Shown here: positions 34,955-43,934 of the stretch, one piece after another
Position numbering within the stretch: position 1 is the first letter of the stretch
Layout: each line of letters begins with the position of its first letter
Assembly (NCBI RefSeq): GCF_030064675.1
Contig: NZ_CP116413.1
Coordinates: forward strand, 7,028,501 to 7,092,500
Reading direction: 5' to 3'
Length of the DNA stretch: 64,000 nt
Origin: Crossiella sp. CA-258035
GTDB taxonomy: Bacteria; Actinomycetota; Actinomycetes; Mycobacteriales; Pseudonocardiaceae
The notes under the pieces: model-generated
Database searches by the model: none
Told to the model about the DNA's origin: nothing
Seen by the model: the letters and a program-made list of their open reading frames with translations, nothing else
Made by a program: the position numbers and the translations under genes

Positions 34955-35515
34955 ATGTGCGCCGTGGGCCGACATCGGGTCACCAGAGCAGAGTCAACCG
35001 GCACCGCCGAGGTTTCCGGCCGGGACGACGATCTGGTCAGGGCGCTCTACCGCGAGTACGGCGGGGCGCTGTTCGGGCACGCGTGCAAGCTCACCGGCAA
35101 CGACCGCCAGTGGGCAGAGGACGTGGTGCAGGAAACCTTGTTCCGGGCCTGGCGCAACGCCGAGAAGCTGGACCGGGAGCCCGGGCTGATGCGGGCCTGG
35201 TTGTTCACCGTCGCGAGGCGGATCGTGATCGACGGTCGGCGCAGCCGCAGTGCGCGGCCGCACGAGGTCGACGCGAGCCCCTTGGAGTCCGTGCCGGTGC
35301 CTGACAGCGCCGACGCGACCCTGTCCGCGCTGGTGATCACCGAGGCGTTGCAGCAGCTGAGCGAGGAGCACAGGGAGGCGATCACCCAGACCTACCTTCG
35401 AGACCGCACCATCAACGAAGCGGCCGCCGTACTGGGCGTGCCACCGGGTACCGTCAAGTCCAGGGTGTACTACGCGTTGCGCGCCCTGAGACGGTCACTC
35501 CAGGATCGGGGGTGA
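34955..35515 (+). CDS. ECF RNA polymerase sigma factor
   Basis: The 186-residue protein has sigma-2 (EDVVQETLFRAWRN) and sigma-4 (LSEEHREAITQTYLRD, NEAAAVLGVPPGTVKSRVYY) regions and no extra domain. ATG 34955 follows GGGGACAGG. Six bases separate it from a membrane anti-sigma gene with a zinc-binding HxxxCxxC motif, the arrangement of SigL/RslA of Mycobacterium. It may direct transcription of its own operon and of the divergent haem/flavin pair, but no shared promoter motif was verified. Confidence 0.9.
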   Translation: MCAVGRHRVTRAESTGTAEVSGRDDDLVRALYREYGGALFGHACKLTGNDRQWAEDVVQETLFRAWRNAEKLDREPGLMRAWLFTVARRIVIDGRRSRSARPHEVDASPLESVPVPDSADATLSALVITEALQQLSEEHREAITQTYLRDRTINEAAAVLGVPPGTVKSRVYYALRALRRSLQDRG

Positions 35516-35521
35516 GCGGGG

Positions 35522-36520
35522 ATGTCATCCCCACCTGACCACTCCGACGTCGGCGCCTACCTGCTCGGCGTGCTCAACGAGGCGGACACCATCGCCTTCG
35601 AGGAGCACCTGACCCACTGCGTCCGCTGTCAGGACGAGCTGCAGGAGATGCTGGACCTGCCGGATCTGCTGGACGTCGCCCGCGCGCTGGAACAGCAGCG
35701 CGGAACGGTGGACCAGCGGCGCAACGGCACACCGCCAGGGCAGGCCGGCGCCCCGCCGGGCCGTCCGCTGCGCAGCGTGCCGCCACCGGGCAGACCGCGG
35801 CCGGTCACCCCGGCCCCGCGCGTCGGCTCGGCCCCACCGCGGGGCGCGGCCGCACCGCAGCCCAGGGGCACGCTCGGGCCGCCGCCGCGGCCCCAGCCGC
35901 ACCGCACCGCCGAACCCGCGCCGGACGGTCCGGGCGACCGGGTGCTGGCCCAGCTGCTCGACCAGGTCGGCGCGCGCAAGCGGTCCAGGAAGAAGGTGGT
36001 GCTGTGGTCGCTGGCCGCGGCCGCCTGCCTGGCCCTGGTGCTGACCCCGCTGGTGGTCTCCGCGACCACCGGCACCGGCCAGGGCGGCCTGGCGCTGCCC
36101 AGTCCGATCCTGAGCCTGCCCGGCCGGCCGCCGACCACCGGTCAGTCCGTCCCCAGCGGTCCGGCCACCCCGAGCGTGGACGCGAACACCCTCACCGAGG
36201 AGACGCTGACCGGCAGCAACCCGGCGAACAACGTCTCCGCGACCCTGGCGCTGACCGACAAGGGCTCCGGCGTGCAGGTGCGGATGGAGCTCAAGGGCAT
36301 CTCCGGGCCGCGGCGCTGCCAGCTGGTGGCCATCGGCAAGGCCGGGGAGACCTTCCCGGTGAACAGCTGGGTGGTGCCGGAGAAGGGCTACGGCGTGGCC
36401 GGTTCGCCGGACCCGTTGCAGCAGAGCGGCAACGTGGCGCTCTCCCGCACGGAGATCGCCAGCTTCGAGGTGCGCACCATGGACGGGATCGGACTGCTGT
36501 CCATCCCGGCCGGGAGCTAG
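35522..36520 (+). CDS. zinc-finger anti-sigma factor, membrane anchored
   Basis: The 332-residue protein has an N-terminal ZAS domain (DVGAYLLGVLNEADTIAFEE, then HLTHCVRC with HxxxCxxC). A Pro/Arg-rich stretch of about 90 residues follows, then a single membrane segment (about 162-184, WSLAAAACLALVLTPLVV) and an extracytoplasmic domain of about 140 residues ending in FEVRTMDGIGLL. It should hold the ECF factor inactive and release it on an outside or redox signal sensed through the cysteine pair. The outer domain resembles that of RslA-type proteins. Confidence 0.85.
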   Translation: MSSPPDHSDVGAYLLGVLNEADTIAFEEHLTHCVRCQDELQEMLDLPDLLDVARALEQQRGTVDQRRNGTPPGQAGAPPGRPLRSVPPPGRPRPVTPAPRVGSAPPRGAAAPQPRGTLGPPPRPQPHRTAEPAPDGPGDRVLAQLLDQVGARKRSRKKVVLWSLAAAACLALVLTPLVVSATTGTGQGGLALPSPILSLPGRPPTTGQSVPSGPATPSVDANTLTEETLTGSNPANNVSATLALTDKGSGVQVRMELKGISGPRRCQLVAIGKAGETFPVNSWVVPEKGYGVAGSPDPLQQSGNVALSRTEIASFEVRTMDGIGLLSIPAGS

Positions 36521-36562
36521 CAGCGGGCACGAGGGCGACACCAGGGCCACCGGGGTGAACCT

Positions 36563-36578
36563 AGTGGTCTAGACCCTT
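36563..36578. promoter_or_regulatory. DasR-type operator (dre)
   Basis: AGTGGTCTAGACCCTT matches the DasR consensus ACTGGTCTAGACCACT closely, with the palindromic core GGTCTAGACC intact. It lies 117 bases before the hexosaminidase start and overlaps a TTGACA box (36577-36582). In Streptomyces DasR represses chitin and N-acetylglucosamine genes and is released by GlcN-6-phosphate. The gene downstream fits this regulon. Confidence 0.8.
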
Positions 36579-36694
36579 GACAGGCGGAGTGCCGCCAGAT
36601 TCGATGGCTGCACACCGCCTTTCCGGTATGTCCGTATGCCGGGTCACCGCCGCCGCTTGTGCTCGCCTGTCCGAACTCTCCGGGAGGACACCCC

Positions 36695-38506
36695 GTGAAA
36701 ACCCTCAGCACGCGGCCACTGCGGTCGCGGTTGGCCGGCGGCCTGGCCGCCCTTGTCGTGCTCGGCGGCGCTGCCACGGGCTGGGCCTCGGTCCAGCACG
36801 ACGCGGCCGCCGAGGAGGCCGCGAGCCCGTTGCAGAGCATCGTCCCCGCGCCCGCCTCGGTGACCCCCGCCGCCGGCGTCACCTTCACCCTGGGCAGCGG
36901 CGCCCGCATCCAGGTGCAGGCCGGTTCGCCGGAGGCGACCCAGGTGGCCGAGTACCTGGCCACCATCCTGCGCCGTTCCACCGGCTACCCGCTGCCGATC
37001 GTGCCCGCCGCCGGTGACCCCGAGGGCATCGTGCTGCTGCTGGGCGGCGCGCCCGCCGGCGTCGGCCAGGAGGGCTACCAGCTCGACGTCACCGCCAAGG
37101 CGGCCACCGTGCGCGCGAACCGGGCGGCCGGGCTGTTCAACGCGGTGCAGACGCTGCGCCAGCTGCTGCCCTCGGCGATCGAGTCCAGCTCGGTCAAGCC
37201 CGGCCCGTGGACGGTGCCGGGCGGCACGATCGTGGACCAGCCGCGCTTCGGCTACCGCGGCGCGCACCTGGACTCCGCGCGGCACTTCTTCACCGTGGAC
37301 ACGGTCAAGCGCTACATCGACCAGCTGGCCCTGTACAAGGTCAACAAGTTCCACTGGCACCTGACCGACGACCAGGGCTGGCGGATCCAGATCGACAGCT
37401 GGCCGAACCTGACCAAGCACGGCGGCAGCACCCAGGTCGGCGGTGGCCCCGGCGGCTTCTACACCAAGGCGCAGTACGCCGACGTGGTGAACTACGCCAA
37501 GGCCAGGCACATCGAGGTGATCCCCGAGTTCGACATGCCCGGCCACACCAACGCCGCGCTGTCCTCCTACGCCGAGCTGAACTGCAACGGGGTGGCCCCG
37601 CCGCTGCGCACCGACACCGAGGTCGGCTACAGCTCGCTGTGCATCAACAAGGAGATCACCTACAAGTTCGTCGAGGACGTGGTCAAGGAGATCGCCGCGA
37701 TCACCCCTGGCGAGTACTTCCACCTCGGCGGCGACGAGGCGCACGCCACCAGCGACGCCGACTACAACAAGTTCATGCAGCGGGTCATGCCGCTGGTCGG
37801 CAAGTACGGCAAGAAGATCATGGGCTGGCACGAGTTCGTCAAGGCCAGCCCGGCCCCGCCGACCTCGGCCGTGCCGCAGTTCTGGGGCACCACCACCACC
37901 GACGCCAACGTGGCCGCGCACGCCGGCCGTGGCGGCAAGGTGCTGCTGTCCCCGGCCAACAAGGCCTACCTGGACATGAAGTACAACCCGAGCACCCCGC
38001 TGGGCCTGAGCTGGGCCGGGTACATCGAGGTGCAGGACGCCTACAACTGGAACCCCGGCGGCTACCTCTCCGGCGTGGCCGAGAACGCGGTGCTGGGCGT
38101 GGAGGCACCGCTGTGGTCGGAGACCCTGACCAAGACCGCGGACATCGAGTTCATGGCCTTCCCGCGGCTGCCCGCGCTGGCCGAGCTGGGCTGGTCGCCG
38201 CGGTCCACGCACAACTGGGACGCCTTCAGGCAGCGCCTGGCCGCCCAGGGCCCGCGCTGGGACGTCATGGGGATCAACTACTACAAGTCCACACAGGTCC
38301 CGTGGCCGACCACCAACCCGACCAGCACCACGACCACCTCCGGCGGCGCGTGCAACGCCCCGGCCTGGAAGAGCTCCGACACCTACGTCAAGGACAGCAA
38401 GGTCTCGCACAAGGGCAAGGTCTGGACCGCGAAGTGGTGGACCCGCGGCGAGGAGCCCGGCACCACCGGTCAGTGGGGCGTCTGGCAGGACAGCGGCCCC
38501 TGCTGA
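36695..38506 (+). CDS. secreted GH20 beta-N-acetylhexosaminidase with chitin-binding module
   Basis: The 603-residue protein has a signal peptide (to about residue 38) and a GH20b N-terminal domain. A catalytic barrel follows, with the Asp-Glu pair D347-E348 in HLGGDEAH, and also FHWHLTDDQGWR and IEVIPEFDMPGH. A Thr-rich linker (TSTTTTSGG) leads to a C-terminal CBM5/12-like module (APAWKSSDTYVKDSKVSHKG) with surface aromatic residues. It removes terminal GlcNAc from chitin oligomers outside the cell. GTG 36695 follows GGGAGG. A DasR site lies upstream and a strong terminator downstream. Confidence 0.93.
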   Translation: MKTLSTRPLRSRLAGGLAALVVLGGAATGWASVQHDAAAEEAASPLQSIVPAPASVTPAAGVTFTLGSGARIQVQAGSPEATQVAEYLATILRRSTGYPLPIVPAAGDPEGIVLLLGGAPAGVGQEGYQLDVTAKAATVRANRAAGLFNAVQTLRQLLPSAIESSSVKPGPWTVPGGTIVDQPRFGYRGAHLDSARHFFTVDTVKRYIDQLALYKVNKFHWHLTDDQGWRIQIDSWPNLTKHGGSTQVGGGPGGFYTKAQYADVVNYAKARHIEVIPEFDMPGHTNAALSSYAELNCNGVAPPLRTDTEVGYSSLCINKEITYKFVEDVVKEIAAITPGEYFHLGGDEAHATSDADYNKFMQRVMPLVGKYGKKIMGWHEFVKASPAPPTSAVPQFWGTTTTDANVAAHAGRGGKVLLSPANKAYLDMKYNPSTPLGLSWAGYIEVQDAYNWNPGGYLSGVAENAVLGVEAPLWSETLTKTADIEFMAFPRLPALAELGWSPRSTHNWDAFRQRLAAQGPRWDVMGINYYKSTQVPWPTTNPTSTTTTSGGACNAPAWKSSDTYVKDSKVSHKGKVWTAKWWTRGEEPGTTGQWGVWQDSGPC

Positions 38507-38521
38507 CCCGCTGAGCACCGC

Positions 38522-38559
38522 ACGGCCCCGGTTGGACCCTTTGGCCCAGCCGGGGCCGT
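38522..38559 (+). terminator. hairpin terminator after hexosaminidase
   Basis: ACGGCCCCGG (38522-38531) pairs perfectly with CCGGGGCCGT (38550-38559); inner TTGG and CCAG extend the stem. It begins 16 bases after the stop codon. Confidence 0.7.
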
Positions 38560-38835
38560 TGCCGTCTGCCTCGTTGAGCGCCGACGCTTCGAGCGCAAGG
38601 CGTTGGCCGCTTTTCCCGGTTCGCGTCCATTCAACTTCTCAGCGCCGATCCCCGGTCCCGCAGTAGCGTCGTGGCCGCTCGCGCCCATACCCGGACGGTG
38701 AATGGGTGACCACTTAGTACAACAAATCGAAAGTTCCTCACCCCTTCGGCCCTTATGAGTTCCGGAACCAGCTCTTACCGTCGACTGACCCACTTCTCTG
38801 GGGTTCCCTGCCCCCAAGACGAGGGAGTCGTCGTC

Positions 38836-39936
38836 ATGTCGAACCCTGCACGCAATCCGATCGGCCGCCGCGCTTTCTTACGCGGCGGCCTCACCGTGAC
38901 CGCGGCCGGCGCACTCGGGCTGGCCGATCCACTCCTGGCCGGCGCCACCGAGTCCGGCCAGCTCGCACCGGCCATCCACGGCACCGGCGCCTGGGGCGCC
39001 CGGCCGGCCAAGGGCGCCATCTCGGTGCTCAACAGCAGGCCGGTCAAGATCATCGTCCATCACACGGCCACCGCGAACGTCACCGACTACTCACTGGCCC
39101 GCGCGTTCGCGCTGTCCAGGTCGATCCAGAACTACCACATGGACTCCAACGGCTGGATCGACACCGGGCAGCACTTCACCAACAGCCGCGGCGGGCACAT
39201 CACCGAGGGCCGCCACCGCAGCCTGGCCGCGCTCAACGGCGGCACCCAGCACGTGGTCAGCGCGCACACCTCCGGTCAGAACAACGTGGCACTGGGCATC
39301 GAGAACGAGGGCCTCTACACCAGTGTCGGCCCGACCACCGCGCAGTGGAACTCGCTGGTGGCGCTGTGCCGGTACATGTGCCAGCAGTACCGGATCGCGG
39401 CCAGCCAGATCTACGGGCACCGCGACTTCAACAACACCGCCTGCCCCGGCAACGTGCTCTACGGGCGCCTGCCGGAGCTGCGGCGCGCGGTCGCCGCGGC
39501 CATGGGCGAGCGGGAACGGATCGTCGACCCGGTGACCTGGCCGCTGCTGCAGCCGGGCGACCGAGGGGAGAAGGTCCTTGTCGCGCAACGCCTGCTGCAC
39601 CACGCGGGCGAGCGCGGCGTGCCGCTGGACGGGGTGTTCGACCCGCGCACCGACGAGGCGGCGCGCAGGCTGGAGACCAGGATCGGCGTCGCCGAGACCG
39701 GTCTGGTCGGCGCGGAGTCCTGGCCCGCGCTGATCCCGGCCGCCCTGCGCAAGGGCGATCGGAACGACGCGGTGCACGGCGTGCAGCTGCTGCTGCTCGC
39801 CAAGGGGCTGCGCACCCCGGCCGACGGCGAGTACACCGGCGCTACCGAGACCGCGGTGCGGGAGTTCCAGACGGGCAACCAGCTCCCCGCGACCGGGGTG
39901 GCCGACCAGCTCACCTGGCAGTACCTGCTCCGCTGA
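38836..39936 (+). CDS. Tat-exported N-acetylmuramoyl-L-alanine amidase with peptidoglycan-binding repeats
   Basis: The 366-residue protein starts with a Tat signal (GRRAFLRGGLTVTAAGALGL). An Amidase_2/PGRP domain follows, with zinc ligands in VHHTA, the Tyr/His pattern and GHRDFNNTACPG. Two peptidoglycan-binding-like repeats follow (about 225-290 and 295-366, for example LQPGDRGEKVLVAQRLL and LRKGDRNDAVHGVQLLL). It would cleave the bond between muramic acid and the stem peptide outside the membrane. ATG 38836 is used; GAGGGAG lies 9 bases before it. It is transcribed alone and followed by a hairpin. Confidence 0.9.
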   Translation: MSNPARNPIGRRAFLRGGLTVTAAGALGLADPLLAGATESGQLAPAIHGTGAWGARPAKGAISVLNSRPVKIIVHHTATANVTDYSLARAFALSRSIQNYHMDSNGWIDTGQHFTNSRGGHITEGRHRSLAALNGGTQHVVSAHTSGQNNVALGIENEGLYTSVGPTTAQWNSLVALCRYMCQQYRIAASQIYGHRDFNNTACPGNVLYGRLPELRRAVAAAMGERERIVDPVTWPLLQPGDRGEKVLVAQRLLHHAGERGVPLDGVFDPRTDEAARRLETRIGVAETGLVGAESWPALIPAALRKGDRNDAVHGVQLLLLAKGLRTPADGEYTGATETAVREFQTGNQLPATGVADQLTWQYLLR

Positions 39937-39937
39937 G

Positions 39938-39957
39938 CCCGGCCCGCTCTGGCCGGG
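39938..39957 (+). terminator. hairpin after amidase gene
   Basis: CCCGGCC (39938-39944) pairs with GGCCGGG (39951-39957) across a 6-base loop, directly after the amidase stop codon. Confidence 0.5.
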
Positions 39958-40175
39958 GTGTGCCACGCCGCCGCACCACCGCGCGCACCCCGGCCACAGC
40001 GCCCGCCACCGCCGCCGCGATGCCGAGCGCCAACACCAGTCCCAGCAACGGGTTCTGCTCGCAGGCCCGGCCCGGCGCCACGCCCGGCGAGGTAGGTGGC
40101 GTAGTCGCCGAGCAGCACCCCGGCCACCGCGTACAGCCAGGGCGAGGCGAGCAGCGCCTGCGGGAACTCCGGCAT
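39940..40175 (-). pseudogene. decayed DedA-family membrane protein gene
   Basis: An ATG at 40175 overlaps the OlsA-like stop (TGATG) and opens with MPEFPQALLASPWLYAVAG, then LLGDYATYLAGRGAGPGLR. These look like two separate blocks of a DedA (VTT domain) protein joined by a deletion. After that, the sequence continues in a different frame as NPLLGLVLALGIAAAVAGAV and a basic tail. The middle of the family, with the conserved Arg and Pro of the VTT domain, is missing. I read it as a DedA gene ruined by deletion and frameshift. A short expressed peptide is possible. Confidence 0.5.
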
Positions 40176-41023
40176 CAGGCCGCCACCCGCAGCTCGGGCG
40201 CGGAAACCACTGGCGCGCCAAGGATTTCCGCCTGCGCGCGAGCAGCCAGCTCCCGCCGCTCCAATCCCGCCCCGGGCCACAGCGTCCGCCCCTCGCGCAC
40301 CTGCACCGACAACCCCCTGGCCCGGATCACCCGCCGCAACGAACCCAGCACCTCCTCCTCTCCCAGGAAAGCCGCCGACGCCGCAGGCCGGCCACCCGGC
40401 CCCCGGTACTCCACCCGCACCGGCCGCACCGCCACCCCAGCGTCCACCGCGGCCTGGAAACCGGCCGGGCGCAACACCGTTCCGGTCACCGCGCACCGGG
40501 TGGTGCCCTCCGGGAACACCGCGACCGAGGTCCCGCTCGCCAGCCGCGCGCGCATCTCCTCAACCGTCCCCGGCAGCGTGGACAACCGGTCCCGCTCGAT
40601 GAACACCGTACCGGCCCGCGCGGCCAGCGCGCCGAAGACCGGGATGCCCCTGATCTCCGACTTGGCCACCTGGTGCAGCGGCTCCCTGGCCAGCAGCACC
40701 AGCCCGTCCAGCCAGGAGATGTGGTTGCCCACCACCAGCGCCGGACCGGGCCGCGGCGGATCCGCCACCACCCGCACCCCCAGCGCGCGCAGGATTCCGC
40801 GCGCCCCACTGCTGGCCAGCCGCCCCCGAACTCCCTTGGGCAGCAACGGAAACACCCAGGACACCGGCACCGCGAGCGCGAACACCCCAGCCAGCGCTAG
40901 CCAGCGGCGCAGCTGAACCCCTAGCGGCACAACAGGTTCGGCATCCCGGCCCGGCACGCAGCTGTCGTCGCAGGGAGTCGCGGGCGTCCAGCGGAAGGCC
41001 CCCGCCCGCCCGGCCGCGGTCAC
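40175..41023 (-). CDS. lysophospholipid/lyso-ornithine lipid acyltransferase (OlsA/PlsC-like)
   Basis: The 282-residue protein has one N-terminal hydrophobic segment (about 42-60) and the acyltransferase motifs NHISWLD (HX4D) and FPEGTT, with FIERD before the latter. The start GTG overlaps the stop of the preceding GNAT gene (GTGA), so the two are co-translated. GNAT (OlsB-like) followed by PlsC-like (OlsA-like) is the arrangement that makes ornithine lipids. OlsA adds the second acyl chain to lyso-ornithine lipid. A general phospholipid role is the alternative. Confidence 0.8.
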   Translation of the reverse strand: MTAAGRAGAFRWTPATPCDDSCVPGRDAEPVVPLGVQLRRWLALAGVFALAVPVSWVFPLLPKGVRGRLASSGARGILRALGVRVVADPPRPGPALVVGNHISWLDGLVLLAREPLHQVAKSEIRGIPVFGALAARAGTVFIERDRLSTLPGTVEEMRARLASGTSVAVFPEGTTRCAVTGTVLRPAGFQAAVDAGVAVRPVRVEYRGPGGRPAASAAFLGEEEVLGSLRRVIRARGLSVQVREGRTLWPGAGLERRELAARAQAEILGAPVVSAPELRVAA

Positions 41024-41790
41024 CGGAACCGCCGCAGGTAGCGGGGATCCATCCGCTGGGTGTCCAGCAGCAGGAAGAAGTCCGCGCAGCCGAAGTCCGC
41101 GTCGTAGGCCGGTTCGCCGCAGACCCACGCGCCCAGCCGCAGGTAGCCCTGCATCAGCGGCGGCAGCGCCACCCGCCCGGCCGGTCGCCGCACTTCCTGG
41201 TGCGCCCACGGGATCCGCGGCCGCACCCGGTGCTCATCCGGCGCGAGGTGCCGGGCGAGCACCCGGTCCCGGACCGCGGCGGCCAGGTGCCCGCCGTCGG
41301 CCAGCGGCACCGAGCCGCACCCGGCCACCCAGCGCCCGCCGACCAGGTCCACGTACCTGGCCAGCCCGGCCCACATCAGCCCGATCACGCTGCCGTTGCG
41401 GTGCTCGGGGGCGACGCAGGAACGGCCGACCTCCACCAGCGTGGGACGCAGCCCGGCCAGCGCGTCCAGCTCGAACTCGCCGTCGGAGTACAGCGCGCCG
41501 CGCCGGGCCGCCGCGCCGGGCGGCAGGATGCGGTAGGTGCCGACCACCTCGCCGGTGCGCTCGTCGAGGACCAGCAGGTGCTCGCAGTGCGCGTCCAGCT
41601 CGTCGGCGTCCACCCCGGACGGGCCGGCCAGCGCCGCGCCCAGCTCACCGGCGAAGACCCGGTGCCGGAGCCGTTGCGCGGCAAGGACTTCGGCCTCGGT
41701 GTCCGCGATGACCATGCGGTACCCGGGGCTGTGCTCGGTGGCGGCCCGGGCGAGGAGCTTGGGCAACGGCCTGGCCAGTTCGGCGATCAT
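41020..41790 (-). CDS. OlsB-like GNAT acyltransferase (ornithine N-acyltransferase candidate)
   Basis: The 256-residue protein belongs to the Acetyltransf_5/autoinducer-synthase-like GNATs. It shows YRMVIADTEAEVLAAQRLRH, RHRVFAGELG, VGTYRILPP, VEVGRSCVAPEHRNG and a C-terminal DYFFLLD-like segment (ADFFLLLDTQRM). OlsB links a 3-hydroxyacyl chain from ACP to ornithine. Coupling to an OlsA-like gene supports this, but actinobacterial members of the group may act on other amines. ATG 41790 gives a start at the usual distance from the domain. Confidence 0.78.
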   Translation of the reverse strand: MIAELARPLPKLLARAATEHSPGYRMVIADTEAEVLAAQRLRHRVFAGELGAALAGPSGVDADELDAHCEHLLVLDERTGEVVGTYRILPPGAAARRGALYSDGEFELDALAGLRPTLVEVGRSCVAPEHRNGSVIGLMWAGLARYVDLVGGRWVAGCGSVPLADGGHLAAAVRDRVLARHLAPDEHRVRPRIPWAHQEVRRPAGRVALPPLMQGYLRLGAWVCGEPAYDADFGCADFFLLLDTQRMDPRYLRRFR

Positions 41791-41946
41791 GGCTCCAGCC
41801 TGGTCCGGATCGGCCGCCGCGTCGCCAGGGTTACCTCCTGAGATGACCGGGGTGCTAGCACGGGGGTGGATCCCCGTGCAGACACGGTGGCCCCCTAGGG
41901 GACGCGCTCCTACGCTGGGGTGACCACCGTCCGAAAAGGAGCGTCG

Positions 41947-43302
41947 ATGACCTGGCCGAGCCCGCGGCAGAACCTGCTGCGCGACGTGGTCGCCAAGCGC
42001 ACCTGGCTGAGCACGGTGCTGCTGCTGACCGGCCCGTTCTGGAGCCTGCTGCCGCTGACGGTGATCGTGCTCGCGCTCTTCGGCAGCCTGTTCCCGCTGT
42101 TCGCGATGCTGCTCACGCAGAAGATCTACCTCGCGGTGTGGTTCCTGCCCACACTGCTGGCCAGCCCGGTGGTGGTGTGGCTGGCGGTCTGGCTGCTCTA
42201 CGGCTTCGGCCACCTGGAGGCCTGGCAGCTGCGCGTGGTGACCGGCGAGTCGGTGACCCCGGCGCTGTCCCCGCCGCCGCGGCGCAACCCCTACCGGGGG
42301 ACGGTGCAGCTGGTGGTCAACCCGACGCTGTGGCGCGGCATCGGCTACTGGGTCGCCCGCGGCGCGCTGTCCGTGGTGACCGGCCTGCTCGCCTTCTTCA
42401 GCTGGTTCGGGCCGGCCTGGCTGATCGGCGTGGCGATCATGGAGTCCTTCCACCCGCACCAGACGATGGTGGCCGCACCGGGCTTCGTGCACTCCTACAG
42501 CGGGCTGATGTTCTTCAGCCAGCCGGGCTGGCAGTTCTGGGTGATGGCCTTCCTGCTCGGCGGCATGCTGCTGCTGCCGCTGGCGCCGGTCCTGGTGCGC
42601 GCCATGACCAGCGTGCACCTCGGTCTGACCCGCACCATGCTGGAACCCAAGTCCGTGGCCGACCTGGCCGAGCGGGTGCAGCAGGTGGAGGAGCGCCGCT
42701 CGGTGGCGATGCAGGCGGCCGAGGCCGAGCGGCAGCGGATCGAGCGCGACCTGCACGACGGGGCGCAGCAGCAACTGGTGGCGCTGGCCATGAAGCTGGG
42801 CAGGGCCCGGGGCAGGCACGGCCAGGACCCCGACGGCGCGCTGCGGCTGATCGAGGAGGCGCACCAGGAGGCCAAGGAGGCCATCGACCAGCTGCGCAGC
42901 CTCACCCGCGGCCTGCACCCGCCGGTGCTGGAGGACCGCGGCCTGGACGCGGCGCTGTCCGCGCTGTCCGCGCGCAGCCCGGTGCCGGTGCGCATCCGCT
43001 ACTACGTGCAGCACCGCCCGGCCCCGACCATCGAGGCCATCGCCTACTTCATGATCTCCGAGGCGCTGACCAACATCGCCAAGCACGCGCACGCCACCAA
43101 GGCATCGGTCGACGTGCGCCGCACCGGCGACCGGCTCACGATCGTGGTCACCGACGACGGGGTCGGCGGCGCCAAGGCCGGACCGGGATCGGGCCTGTCG
43201 GGGCTGGCCGACCGCGCGGGCGGGGTGGATGGCACGCTGACGGTGTACAGCCCCGAGGGCGGGCCGACCATCCTGACCATGGAGCTGCCGTGCGAGTCGT
43301 GA
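41947..43302 (+). CDS. NarL/DesK-type sensor histidine kinase
   Basis: The 451-residue protein has about six membrane segments in residues 20-235. A coiled-coil region (VADLAERVQQVEERRSVAMQ) leads to a HisKA_3 domain with phosphoacceptor His270 in IERDLHDGAQQQL and a HATPase domain (SEALTNIAKHAHA, DDGVGG, GSGLSGLADRAG). The ATG follows AAAAGGAGCG. It overlaps the response regulator gene by 13 bases. The signal is not known; a membrane or cell-envelope cue is usual in this group. Confidence 0.92.
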   Translation: MTWPSPRQNLLRDVVAKRTWLSTVLLLTGPFWSLLPLTVIVLALFGSLFPLFAMLLTQKIYLAVWFLPTLLASPVVVWLAVWLLYGFGHLEAWQLRVVTGESVTPALSPPPRRNPYRGTVQLVVNPTLWRGIGYWVARGALSVVTGLLAFFSWFGPAWLIGVAIMESFHPHQTMVAAPGFVHSYSGLMFFSQPGWQFWVMAFLLGGMLLLPLAPVLVRAMTSVHLGLTRTMLEPKSVADLAERVQQVEERRSVAMQAAEAERQRIERDLHDGAQQQLVALAMKLGRARGRHGQDPDGALRLIEEAHQEAKEAIDQLRSLTRGLHPPVLEDRGLDAALSALSARSPVPVRIRYYVQHRPAPTIEAIAYFMISEALTNIAKHAHATKASVDVRRTGDRLTIVVTDDGVGGAKAGPGSGLSGLADRAGGVDGTLTVYSPEGGPTILTMELPCES

Positions 43303-43934
43303 TCGCCGAGGACGCCGTGCTGCTGCGCCAGGGCCTGATGCTGCTGCTGGCCGAGAGCGGGCACGAGGTGCTGGAGGCGGTCGGCGACGCCGAGCAGCTG
43401 CTGCGCGCGGTCGGCCAGCACCAGCCGGACATCGCCGTGGTCGACGTGCGGATGCCGCCGACGCACCGGGACGAGGGCCTGCGCGCGGCACTGGTCATCC
43501 GCCGCGAGTGGCCGGAGACCAAGATCCTCATCCTGTCCCAGTACGTGGAGGAGCGCTACGCGGTCGACCTGCTCAGCAACGAGCTCAGCGGCATCGGCTA
43601 CCTGCTCAAGGACCGGGTCGCCGACGTGGAGGACTTCCTGCGCGCCCTGCACCAGGTCGCTGACGGCGGCACCGTGTTCGACCCCGAGGTGGTCGCCCAG
43701 CTGCTGGCCCGCAGCCGCCGCCAGGACCCGCTGGCCACCCTGACCCCGCGCGAGCGCGAGGTGCTGGGCCTGATGGCCGAGGGCCGCTCCAACGCCGGCA
43801 TCGGCGAGGCGCTGACCATCACCGAACGCGCGGTGGAGAAGTACGTCGGCAGCATCTTCACCAAGCTCGGCCTGCCCATCGCGGGCAACGACCACCGCCG
43901 GGTCCTCGCCGTCCTGCGCTACCTGGACAACTAA
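43290..43934 (+). CDS. LuxR/NarL-family response regulator
   Basis: The 214-residue protein has a receiver domain with acidic pocket E7-D8 and phosphoacceptor Asp52 in AVVDVRMPP, a switch threonine/serine in ILSQY and a lysine in LLKDR. It ends in a LuxR-type HTH (LTPREREVLGLMAEGRSNAG, VEKYVGSIFTKLGL). The GTG at 43290 lies inside the kinase gene and so is translationally coupled. Its stop codon directly abuts the 186-base palindromic repeat array. Confidence 0.92.
   Translation: MRVVIAEDAVLLRQGLMLLLAESGHEVLEAVGDAEQLLRAVGQHQPDIAVVDVRMPPTHRDEGLRAALVIRREWPETKILILSQYVEERYAVDLLSNELSGIGYLLKDRVADVEDFLRALHQVADGGTVFDPEVVAQLLARSRRQDPLATLTPREREVLGLMAEGRSNAGIGEALTITERAVEKYVGSIFTKLGLPIAGNDHRRVLAVLRYLDN

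Noticed and set aside
41020..43491. 823-codon minus-strand frame as one large protein
   Set aside because: Only the last 256 codons are the GNAT protein; the rest is antisense to the histidine kinase.
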